Positions 6,518 to 13,410 of a stretch of DNA of 13,410 bases are shown here, piece by piece (within the stretch, counting starts at the first letter, position 1; each line of letters opens with the position of its first letter). The translations under genes and the position numbers were made by a program. This DNA comes from Burkholderiales bacterium. GTDB lineage: Bacteria; Pseudomonadota; Gammaproteobacteria; Burkholderiales; Burkholderiaceae. The notes under the pieces are model-generated. The model worked only from the letters and a program-made list of their open reading frames with translations. It was not told the origin of the DNA and searched no databases. Where the stretch lies: contig CAHJWV010000589.1 of assembly GCA_903643055.1 (NCBI GenBank), positions 1 through 13,410 of the forward strand, written 5' to 3'.

Positions 6518-7372
6518 ATGCCTGCCACCGATTTGCATGGGTTTTCTTCCGCCGCCGTGCCGCTGTTGAAGGTCGAAGGCATCTCCAAACACTACCTGTT
6601 GCCGCGAACCCGACTCTGGGCTGCCGCGCCTCGGGTTCAGGCGCTTCATGACATCGGTTTCACCCTCGATGCCGGGCGCACGCTGGGCGTGGTCGGTGAA
6701 TCGGGCTCGGGCAAGTCGACGCTGGCGCGCATCGTGATGGCGCTGGAGCGGCCTGACACCGGCCGCGTGTGGCTGCAAGGGCGTGATCTGCATGCGATGC
6801 CGCCGGCCGAGCTGCGCCGCGCCCGGGCCGGCTTCCAGATGGTGTTTCAAGACCCTTATGGCTCGCTCGACCCGCGCCAAAGCGTGGGCCGCATCGTGGC
6901 CGAACCGTTGACCGAGCTGCCGGCCGATGAGCGAAGGCATCGGGTGGCACAGGTGCTGGGCGAGGTCGGGCTGCGCGCAGCCGATGCCGACAAATACCCG
7001 CATGAGTTTTCTGGTGGCCAGCGCCAGCGCATCGCGATTGCGCGCGCGCTGATCACGCGGCCGCAGCTGATCGTGGCCGATGAGCCGGTCAGTGCGCTCG
7101 ATGTGTCGATCCAGGCACAAGTGCTGAACCTGTTGCAGGATTTGCAGCAGCAGTTCGGCATCGCTTACCTCTTCATCAGCCATGACCTCGCGGTGATCCA
7201 CCATCTGTGCGATCAGGTCGTGGTCATGCAGGCCGGTCGCGTGGTCGAGCGCGGCGCGACCGAGCAAGTGTTCAATGCGCCGACCCACGCTTACACCCGC
7301 AGCCTGCTCGATGCGATGCCGATGATGCCGGTGACGGCCGATGGCGTGGCTCCTGCTCATGTGAGCGCATGA
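6518..7372 (+). CDS. ABC transporter ATPase, DppF/OppF type
   Basis: Second cytoplasmic ATPase of the importer, 284 residues from the ATG at 6518. An in-frame GTG at 6446 would add 24 non-conserved residues and start inside the hairpin, so I rejected it. The F-type N-terminus LLKVEGISKHY (16-26) precedes Walker A GESGSGKS (60-67). The Q-loop is VFQDPYGSLDPR with Q111, the signature FSGGQRQR is at 164-171, Walker B LIVADEP at 184-190 and the switch His is H222. The protein ends soon after THAYTRSLLDAMP, without the longer C-terminal tail of many OppF proteins. It should form a heterodimer with ATPase D, from which it is now 2.6 kb away. No strong ribosome site or promoter is evident before the start. 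Confidence 0.94.
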   Translation: MPATDLHGFSSAAVPLLKVEGISKHYLLPRTRLWAAAPRVQALHDIGFTLDAGRTLGVVGESGSGKSTLARIVMALERPDTGRVWLQGRDLHAMPPAELRRARAGFQMVFQDPYGSLDPRQSVGRIVAEPLTELPADERRHRVAQVLGEVGLRAADADKYPHEFSGGQRQRIAIARALITRPQLIVADEPVSALDVSIQAQVLNLLQDLQQQFGIAYLFISHDLAVIHHLCDQVVVMQAGRVVERGATEQVFNAPTHAYTRSLLDAMPMMPVTADGVAPAHVSA

Positions 7373-7664
7373 GCCGCTGCGCCGTCGCAGGCAGCGAGGC
7401 TCTGGCCGGTGAAATGTCGTTTCGCGTGGATGGCGATGCAGCCCTTGGCGCGAACGATCGCCTTTCGTCGACATGACCATCAAACGTGGTAGAGGAGCGG
7501 CATGTTGAACCCGCTGCGATCGGTGAAAAGTTGTCCCTGCGTGCCGTGGGCAAGGCTGTGGACAAGTTCATGAACAACCCGGGCATCCCGGTCGCTATTG
7601 AGCTGGCGGCCGATGCTCAAAAAACAGGCAGGCCGTTTTTGATGCGGCCGAAGCGGAGAAAAGA
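7373..7664. other. 292-base gap between ATPase F and the binding protein
   Basis: An unusually long gap for this compact operon. A 62-codon frame from GTG 7486 to 7674 overlaps the next start and resembles nothing I know. A 24-codon ATG frame at 7502 has a good AGGAG site but an unremarkable sequence (MLNPLRSVKSCPC...). A TCAAAAA/TTTTTGA inverted repeat occurs at 7617-7642. No regulator site is recognised; the gap could hold a promoter or an RNA processing site that raises binding-protein expression. Confidence 0.4.
7617..7642 (+). terminator. A/T-armed inverted repeat before the binding-protein gene
   Basis: TCAAAAA at 7617-7623 is perfectly complementary to TTTTTGA at 7636-7642, with a GG/CC pairing inside. 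The A-rich left arm and T-run right arm resemble a short bidirectional intrinsic terminator or attenuator. It ends 22 bases before the next start codon, just ahead of the ribosome site at 7655-7658. The GC part of the stem is weak and bulged, so termination strength is doubtful. Confidence 0.35.
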
Positions 7665-9239
7665 ATGCAGTTGACTCGTTCGATGGGCGCTTGCCCGGCC
7701 TTTGCCGGCATGCGCCGTGGCAGGGACTGGACCTCGGTCTGGGTGGCGGTGGAAATGGTGATGGCCATGGTGGTGGCAACAACGGTTTCGATCGCGGCGC
7801 CGATGGCCGAGGCCGTGGCGCAGACTCGCAAAGACAGCGTCGTGATCGGCATGACGCTGGAGCCGCCGGTCATGGACCCCACCGCCAACGCGGCTGCAGC
7901 GGTCGGCGAGATCGTTCACTACAACGTGCTGGAAGGTCTGACCAAGGTGCGCATGGATGGCAGCGTGGTGCCTTTGCTCGCCGAAAGCTGGACCATCGAG
8001 CCCGACGGCAAGCGCTACCGCTTCAAGCTGCGCCAAGGCGTCAAGTTCCAGGATGGCGAAGACTTCGATGCGACCGATGTCAAGTTCAGCTTCGAGCGCG
8101 CGAAGGCCGAGGGCAGCGTCAACAAGGCGAAGAAGGGGGTGTTCGACAACATCGTTCGCATCGACACGCCGGATCGCTACACCGTGCTGTTAGAGCTCGG
8201 CCAGGCCGATGGCAGCCTGCTGTTTCGTCTCGGTGAAAACACCGCGGTGATCTTCGACCCGAAGAGCGTCGACAAGGCCGGCACCAAGCCGGTGGGCACC
8301 GGGCCGTTCCGCTTCGAGGCGTGGTCGCGGGGCACCTCGGTGACCTTGTCACGCTGGGAGGGCTACCGCGATGCTCCTGCGGTGAAGCTGAAGAAGGTGA
8401 ACTTCCGTTTCATCAACGACCCGGCCGCGCAAGTAGCGGCCTTGCTGGCCGGCGATGTCGATGCGATACCTCGCTTCAACGCGCCGGAAAGCATCGGCCA
8501 GTTTCGCGCCGATGCGCGCTTCAGCGTGGTCGTCGGTGGCACCGAAGGCAAGACGATCGTCGCGATCAACAACCGCAAGAAGCCGCTCGACGACGTGCGC
8601 GTGCGCCGCGCGATCGCTGCGGCCATCGACCGCAAGGCCTTGATCGATGGCTCCCAACAAGGCCAGGGCGCACCGATCGGCAGCCACCTGGTGCCCAGCG
8701 ACGCCGGCTACATCGACCTGACCGGCGTGAACCCCTACAACCCGGCGCGCGCCAAGGCGCTGCTGAAGGAGGCGGGCGTGGCTTTGCCGCTGAAGCTGAG
8801 CTTGACCTTGCCGCCGCCGCAGTACGCTCGCAAGGGCGGCGAGATCGTTGCGGCGCAGCTGGCCCAGGTCGGCATCGAAGCGAAGATCGAAAACGTCGAG
8901 TGGGCGCAGTGGCTGTCGGGTACGTTCAAGGGTCGCTTCGACCTCAGCATCATCAGCCATGTCGAGCCGCTCGACTTCGCGGTCTATGCCGACCCCGCGT
9001 ATTATTTCGGTTATGACTCGCCGTCCTACCGCAGCCAACTTGCGGCCTACAACGCGGCCACGGCCGACAAGGAGCGGCTCAAGCTGCTGGGTGACCTGCA
9101 GCGCCAGCTGGCCACCGATGCCGTCAATGCTTATCTCTTCCAGCTGCCGCAGTTCACCGTGGCACAGAAAAAGCTGCATGGGCTGTGGGTCAGCTCGCCG
9201 ATCTTCGCCAACGACATGGCCGCCGTGAGCTGGCAATGA
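7665..9239 (+). CDS. Periplasmic solute-binding protein, family 5 (DppA/OppA type)
   Basis: A 524-residue extracytoplasmic receptor that captures the substrate and delivers it to the two permeases. The ATG at 7665 has GGAG at 7655-7658 with a 6-base spacing. The first 30 or so residues are unusual, and the export helix lies at about 26-50, ending in a plausible AVA/AQ cleavage region. Family 5 features in order are VIGMTLEPPVMDPT, the NVLEGLTKV and GSVVPLLAESWTIEPDGKRY stretch, FKLRQGVKFQDGEDFDATDVKFS, KPVGTGPFRFEAW, LLAGDVDAIP, the VRRAIAAAIDRKALI helix, and a C-terminal region with YARKGGEIVAAQLAQVGIEA. The lack of an N-terminal lipobox Cys suggests a soluble periplasmic form. It overlaps the amidase start by four bases (ATGA), so the two are translationally coupled. 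The substrate is probably peptide- or amide-like but unproven. Confidence 0.94.
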   Translation: MQLTRSMGACPAFAGMRRGRDWTSVWVAVEMVMAMVVATTVSIAAPMAEAVAQTRKDSVVIGMTLEPPVMDPTANAAAAVGEIVHYNVLEGLTKVRMDGSVVPLLAESWTIEPDGKRYRFKLRQGVKFQDGEDFDATDVKFSFERAKAEGSVNKAKKGVFDNIVRIDTPDRYTVLLELGQADGSLLFRLGENTAVIFDPKSVDKAGTKPVGTGPFRFEAWSRGTSVTLSRWEGYRDAPAVKLKKVNFRFINDPAAQVAALLAGDVDAIPRFNAPESIGQFRADARFSVVVGGTEGKTIVAINNRKKPLDDVRVRRAIAAAIDRKALIDGSQQGQGAPIGSHLVPSDAGYIDLTGVNPYNPARAKALLKEAGVALPLKLSLTLPPPQYARKGGEIVAAQLAQVGIEAKIENVEWAQWLSGTFKGRFDLSIISHVEPLDFAVYADPAYYFGYDSPSYRSQLAAYNAATADKERLKLLGDLQRQLATDAVNAYLFQLPQFTVAQKKLHGLWVSSPIFANDMAAVSWQ

Positions 9240-10654
9240 GCGGCGAGCCGCAAACGGCCCCCAGGCCGTTCTTTCCCGACCTGAGCGCGGCCGAGCTGCT
9301 GGCGGCTTATCGCGCCTGCAGCCTGTCGCCCGTCGAGGTGACGCGCGGCCTGCTCGATCACATCGAAACCTGGGAGCCGCATCTGCACGCCACGTACGCG
9401 CTCGATGCGCAGGCCGCGCTGGCGCAGGCTGAAGGCTCGGCCGCACGCTGGCAGCGCGGCCGGCCGCAAGGCGCGCTCGATGGCGTGCCGGTGATGATCA
9501 AGGAAAACATCGCCACGAAAGGCGTGCCGGTGCCGCTGGGCTCGGCGGCGGTCGATCTGGTGCCGGCGGCCGCCGATGCGCCGCCGGCCGCGCGCCTGCG
9601 CGAAGCCGGCGCAGTGATCCTGGGCAAGACGACGATGCCGGACTACGGCATGTTGTCGTCTGGCCTGTCGAGCTTTCATCCGCTGACGCGCAACCCCTGG
9701 GACTTGCGCAAAAACCCCGGCGGCAGCAGCGCGGGTGCGGCTGCTGCGTCGGCAGCCGGTTATGCGCCTTTGCATGTCGGCACCGACATTGGCGGGTCGG
9801 TGCGCTTGCCGGCCGGCTGGTGCGGCATCTTTGCGTTGAAGCCGAGCCTGGGCCGCATCCCGATCCAGCCGGCTTATGCCGGCCGTGTCGCCGGGCCGAT
9901 GACGCGCACGGTGAAAGACGCCGCGCTGATGATGGCGGTGCTGTCGCAGCCCGATGCACGCGACGCGACCAGCCTGCCGTATCAGCCGCTGCCGTGGCTC
10001 GAACTCGATCGCCCGGTGCGCGGCCTGAAGATCGGCCTGCTGATGGAGGCCGGCTGGGGGCTGCCGGTCGACGCCGACGTGGCGGCAGCGGTCGAGGCGG
10101 CGGCGCGGTGCTTCGCTGAGGCCGGCGCGCAGGTCGAGCCGCTGCGGCCCTTCATGACGCGCGAGATGGCGGATGGCATGGACCGCTTCTGGCGCTGCCG
10201 GTCCTGGATCGACATCTCTGCCTTGACGGAAGAGCGGCGTGCCAAGGTGCTGTCTTTCATCGTCGAATGGGCGCGCGGCGGTGCGGGCCTGAGCGGCGAG
10301 CAGGTGTTCCATGGTTTCAGCCAGATGGCCGCAATGCGTGAGGCCGCGGTGGCCGCTTGCGCACCGTTCGACTTCGTGCTGTCGCCGACTTCGCCGATCT
10401 CGGCCTATGCCGCAGAGTGGCCCTGCCCGACGCAAGACCCGGCGCGGCCGTTCGAGCACATTGCCTTCACGCTGCCTTACAACATGAGCGAGCAGCCGGC
10501 AGCCAGCATCAACTGCGGCTACACCGCTGCGGGCTTGCCGATCGGCTTACAGATCATCGGCCGGCGCCATGACGACCTGGGCGTGTTGCAGCTGTCACGG
10601 GCCTGGGAGCAATTGCGGCCCACGCCACGCCCCTGGCCGCAAGCACCTCGCTGA
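9236..10654 (+). CDS. Amidase-signature family hydrolase
   Basis: A 472-residue amidase-signature enzyme that hydrolyses a carboxamide bond. The Ser-cisSer-Lys triad is complete and correctly spaced: K89 in PVMIKENIAT, S164 in NPGGSSAGAAAA and S188 in GTDIGGSVRLPA. The separations of 75 and 24 residues equal those of K142/S217/S241 in mammalian FAAH. The C-terminal part carries the usual LSPTSPI and LPYNMSEQPA segments and GLPIGLQIIGRRHDD. The start is the ATG at 9236, overlapping the binding-protein stop; upstream in-frame codons lie within that gene. No signal peptide is seen, so it is cytoplasmic and likely acts on what the transporter imports. It is not obviously GatA, since no gatB or gatC is nearby. 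The acyl or amine specificity is unknown. Confidence 0.94.
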   Translation: MSGEPQTAPRPFFPDLSAAELLAAYRACSLSPVEVTRGLLDHIETWEPHLHATYALDAQAALAQAEGSAARWQRGRPQGALDGVPVMIKENIATKGVPVPLGSAAVDLVPAAADAPPAARLREAGAVILGKTTMPDYGMLSSGLSSFHPLTRNPWDLRKNPGGSSAGAAAASAAGYAPLHVGTDIGGSVRLPAGWCGIFALKPSLGRIPIQPAYAGRVAGPMTRTVKDAALMMAVLSQPDARDATSLPYQPLPWLELDRPVRGLKIGLLMEAGWGLPVDADVAAAVEAAARCFAEAGAQVEPLRPFMTREMADGMDRFWRCRSWIDISALTEERRAKVLSFIVEWARGGAGLSGEQVFHGFSQMAAMREAAVAACAPFDFVLSPTSPISAYAAEWPCPTQDPARPFEHIAFTLPYNMSEQPAASINCGYTAAGLPIGLQIIGRRHDDLGVLQLSRAWEQLRPTPRPWPQAPR

Positions 10655-12006
10655 TGCAAGACGCCCGCGGCAACCCGGTCAGCACCGCATCGAGCGCGGC
10701 GCAAGCCCATCTGGAGCTGGCGCTGTGGCGCATGGTGTCGTTCTTCGACTCGCCGCTGAAAGACCTGGAGGCGGCGCAGGCCGAAGACCCGGCCTGGCCG
10801 ATGCCGGCGCTGATGCGTGCAGGCTTCCTGTTATCGCTGACCGAGCCTTCGGTGATGGCCGATGCGCGCGCCGCGCTGGCGCAGGCCGAGCAACTGCTGG
10901 CCCACCACGCCACCGAGCGCGAACAGGCGCATCTGGCGGCCGCACGCAGCTGCGCGGACGGCCATTGGGCCCAGGCCTGCGAGCAATGGGACGAGATCCT
11001 GCAGCGGCACCCGCGTGACCTGTGCGCGCTGCAATGGGCGCATCTGTTCGACTTCTACCGAGGTGACGCGGCGCAGCTGCAAGCCCGTGTCGAGCGGGTG
11101 TTGCCAGCCTGGCCGGTGGATGACCCGCTGCGCCCTTACCTGCTGGGCATGCTGGCCTTCGGCCTCGAAGAAGGCGGCCATCCAGAGCGGGCCGAAGCCG
11201 TCGGGCGCGAAGCCACCGCGGGCCGCGCCAAGGTGCCCTGGGCGACGCATGCGGTGACGCATGTGATGGAAATGCAAGGCCGCCACCGCGAGGGCCTGCA
11301 GTGGCTGGACGCACGCCGGGCCGATTGGGCCGAGGGCAATGGCTTTGCAATGCACCACTGGTGGCATGCGGGCTTGTTCCAGCTCGAAGCCCTGGACACC
11401 GCGGCGGCGCTTGCGCTCTATGACGCACAGCTCTCCAGCGGCCAGGCCGCGATCACGCTGAACCGGCTCGATGGCGCGGCGCTGCTGTGGCGCTTGCATT
11501 TGTTGGGCGTGGATGTCGGCAAGCGTTGGGCCGATGTGGCGAGTGGCTGGGATCTGCTGCCGGTGTCGGCCGGCTTCTCGGTGTTCAACGACGTACATGG
11601 CCTGCTGGCGCTGGTCGGCCAGGGCCGCGTCGGCGACGCGCAGCTGTGGCATGCAGTGGCGCAAACGCGGCCGCCCGGCGCCAGCGGCCGCGACATCGGC
11701 GTGCCCTTGATGGCTGGCCTGCTGGCCTTTGCGCAGGGTGACATGGCGGCGACGGTGCGGATGCTGGTGCCGTTGCGGGCGCAGCTGCACCGCATCGGCG
11801 GCAGCCATGCGCAACGCGATTTGGTGACACAGACATTGCTCACGGCCTGTCTGTGCGAAGCGGGCCGTGAACGCCGTGCCCATGAGATCGCACATCAATT
11901 GCTGGCCGACCGGCAACGCGCACGCGGCCTATCGCCGCTGACCGAGCATTGGTTGGCCCAGCTGCCGGCGCGCGCACCCTCGCCTGGCCGCGTGGGGAGG
12001 CCTTGA
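10654..12006 (+). CDS. TTC38-like tetratricopeptide-repeat protein
   Basis: A 450-residue helical-repeat protein whose start overlaps the amidase stop (TGATG), so it is translationally coupled. It resembles the TTC38 family, conserved but poorly characterised in bacteria and animals. Family-like stretches are HATEREQAHLAAARSCADG, RHPRDLCALQWAHLFDFYRG, LGMLAFGLEEGGHPERAEAV, ATHAVTHVMEMQGRHREGL and AMHHWWHAGLFQLE. The degenerate TPR units run throughout, and no catalytic motif, signal peptide or membrane segment is evident. His-rich stretches (HAVTHV, MHHWWH) could be functional, but no metal site can be proven. The coupling to the amidase suggests a scaffold or accessory role in handling the imported substrate; this is inference. 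The last 15 or so residues (RAPSPGRVGRP) look like a disordered tail. Confidence 0.82.
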   Translation: MQDARGNPVSTASSAAQAHLELALWRMVSFFDSPLKDLEAAQAEDPAWPMPALMRAGFLLSLTEPSVMADARAALAQAEQLLAHHATEREQAHLAAARSCADGHWAQACEQWDEILQRHPRDLCALQWAHLFDFYRGDAAQLQARVERVLPAWPVDDPLRPYLLGMLAFGLEEGGHPERAEAVGREATAGRAKVPWATHAVTHVMEMQGRHREGLQWLDARRADWAEGNGFAMHHWWHAGLFQLEALDTAAALALYDAQLSSGQAAITLNRLDGAALLWRLHLLGVDVGKRWADVASGWDLLPVSAGFSVFNDVHGLLALVGQGRVGDAQLWHAVAQTRPPGASGRDIGVPLMAGLLAFAQGDMAATVRMLVPLRAQLHRIGGSHAQRDLVTQTLLTACLCEAGRERRAHEIAHQLLADRQRARGLSPLTEHWLAQLPARAPSPGRVGRP

Positions 12007-12034
12007 GTGCCGGGCAGGGCAAAGTGAGGAAGGG

Positions 12035-13410
12035 ATGGGCACGATGAGCACGGGTGCGCGGGCCGGCCCGATGGCGGGTGCCGCAGCGGCTTCTGGCGCG
12101 ATGCACGGCGAAGGCGCCGCGCGCGCCGAGCGCGTGGCGGTGATCGTGGTGCATGGCATCGCCGATCAGCAGCGAGGCCATGCCGCGCAGGCGGTGGCGC
12201 TGCAACTGGCCTCGCAGACGAATGCCGAGGTGCTGCGCTGCGACGTTCCGATCGGCGTGCCGCCGCTGGAGCCGGCGGTGGGTTATGACCAATGGGCGCC
12301 GCAGGGCTTGTGGCAACGCATCCGTGAGTCGTGGCGCCAATCGCTGCGCAGCGACTTTCTGGACTGCCCGCCTGACGTTCAAGCACCGATGGCCCCTGCG
12401 GAAGAGGACGAGGCCGAGGGCGAGGCCTTGCGCAACAGCGCCGGGCGCGCCAGCGATGACGCGCCGGATGCCGGCGCCGTCGACAACGGCGTGCGCTTCA
12501 CCGATTACCTGCTGGCGAAGGCGCATGCGGCGCGTGGTGACACGCCGGCCTCGGTGACGCCGTTCAACATGCCGTGCTTTGAACTGCGTGCCCATGGCGC
12601 GGGCGAGCACGACGGCCGCGCCAGCACGACCGAGGTCTTCGAGGTGCATTGGGCCGATCTGTCCCGCCTGTCGGGCGGCGCCGCGCGCATCGTGACCGAG
12701 CTGTTCACGATGTTGTTCCACTTCTCGAAGCTCGGGGCCGACACGGTGGCGGTGGCCGACGCCACGATGCCGCCCAACGCGTTGCTGTCATGGCTGAGCG
12801 GCTTTCACCGCTGGGCGCACTGGCTTTTCTCGCGCGGTATTGCGCTGCTGTTTCTGCAACTCGTGGTGCGCGCGCTGTTGCTGGTGCCGGCGGCGCAATT
12901 GGCCGGCCATGAGCGTGGAATCGGCGTGTCGGCCGCCGTGCTGGTGGGCGCGGCACTCGGCGCGTGGCGGGTGTTCCGTGGCCACAACTGGCGGGTTGCC
13001 GCGGTGTGGGGCCTGGGGGGCGGTGTGTAGCCGGCCGCGCTGGCCTGGCGGTTTCCGCAGATCGGTGCCTGGGCGGTGCTGGCGGTGTGGCTGGTGCTGC
13101 TCACCGTGACCTACCGGCGTTTCATCCGCTATGCCGAAGAGCGCTTTCGTGCGGTCTATGGCATTGGCTGGGCGCTGTGGGGTGTGACGATGGCGTGCGT
13201 GGCCTGGGGCGCTGCAGCGCATCAGGTGGCGCCCGGTGAGCTGGGTGCGGCGCAGCGGCTGGTGGCCGGCGTGTTGCGCGCGGTCGAGGGCGTACTGCTG
13301 TTGCAGGTCGGTGCCTGGGTGGGCATGGCGGCGTTGGTGGCCGGCGCGGTGGTCACGGGCGAGCTGGCCTGCCGCCCGAGTGCGCCGGGGCGTGCCGGCC
13401 GCAGCCAGAG
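12035..13410 (+). pseudogene. Alpha/beta-hydrolase-like membrane protein interrupted by an in-frame amber codon (3' end outside window)
   Basis: The frame starts at ATG 12035 (AGGAAGGG just upstream; ATG 12044 is an alternative with better spacing) and encodes 331 residues before TAG at 13028-13030. It then remains open in the same frame, with similar codon bias and membrane-like composition, for 126 more codons to the window edge. VAVIVVHGIADQQRG (residues 34-48) resembles the first strand and oxyanion-hole HG motif of alpha/beta hydrolases. The nucleophile elbow is not in the window. The 331-residue part has hydrophobic segments at about 264-288 and 296-314, and two or three more follow the stop (for example WAVLAVWLVLLTVTY). 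A TGG-to-TAG change (Trp to stop) would explain the break. It may be a recent pseudogene, a sequencing error or, less likely, read-through. The 28-base gap to the TPR gene leaves operon membership open. Confidence 0.7.

Noticed and set aside
7555..7570. CTGTGGACAAGT considered as a DnaA box or origin element
   Set aside because: One mismatch from the usual box, single copy, and no AT-rich unwinding region nearby.
7486..7674. A 62-codon frame before the binding-protein gene
   Set aside because: GTG start with no clear ribosome site, overlaps the better-supported start at 7665, and has no recognisable content.
8349..9446. Long - strand open frame of 365 codons, and similar ones at 9131-10459, 10831-11916 and 2627-3730
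   Set aside because: They lie opposite well-supported + strand genes, are rich in Arg/Gln/His as expected for antisense of high-GC coding DNA, and resemble no family.
9236..10654. Amidase considered as GatA of the tRNA amidotransferase
   Set aside because: No gatB or gatC is adjacent, and the gene is coupled to a periplasmic binding protein instead.

Overview
The window looks like chromosomal DNA of a high-GC betaproteobacterium. A Burkholderiales member of the Rubrivivax/Leptothrix/Roseateles kind is my guess, from the strong G/C preference at third codon positions, the tightly packed genes and the protein flavour. No taxonomic marker is present. All convincing genes are on the + strand.

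Layout. Positions 1-531 hold the 3' end of glycerol kinase (glpK), followed by a short spacer with a perfect 22-bp palindrome. From 674 to 12006 runs a peptide/nickel-type (family 5) ABC import locus: permease B (674-1690), permease C (1687-2508), a CYTH-domain phosphohydrolase/cyclase-like enzyme (2512-3030), ATPase D (3047-3895), ATPase F (6518-7372), the periplasmic binding protein (7665-9239), an amidase-signature hydrolase (9236-10654) and a TTC38-like TPR protein (10654-12006). Several junctions overlap by 1-4 bases (B/C, binding protein/amidase, amidase/TPR), so translation is probably coupled. Binding protein plus amidase suggests import and cleavage of an amide- or peptide-like compound; the actual substrate cannot be read from the sequence.

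The locus is split between ATPase D and ATPase F by about 2.6 kb of different character (about 3,870-6,500). This segment has lower GC and less biased codons. It holds a decayed IS5-like transposase on the - strand, a frameshifted secreted protein with a CBM2 cellulose-binding module, and an intact secreted four-module bacterial expansin: ricin-B/CBM13 lectin, CBM5/12-like module, Ala-Pro linker, then an EXLX1-like expansin (double-psi beta-barrel plus CBM63). A strong hairpin follows the expansin. I read the segment as a plant-cell-wall-loosening cassette inserted into a transport operon, possibly clipping the C-terminus of ATPase D and separating the downstream genes from the upstream promoter.

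At the right end (12035 onward) lies an alpha/beta-hydrolase-like membrane protein. Its frame is broken by one in-frame amber codon at 13028-13030 and then stays open to the window edge, so it is either a pseudogene by a single Trp-to-stop change or a sequencing error.

The most interesting items are the expansin's domain architecture and its insertion site, the CYTH enzyme embedded in an ABC operon, the readable decay of the CBM2 gene, and the amber interruption.
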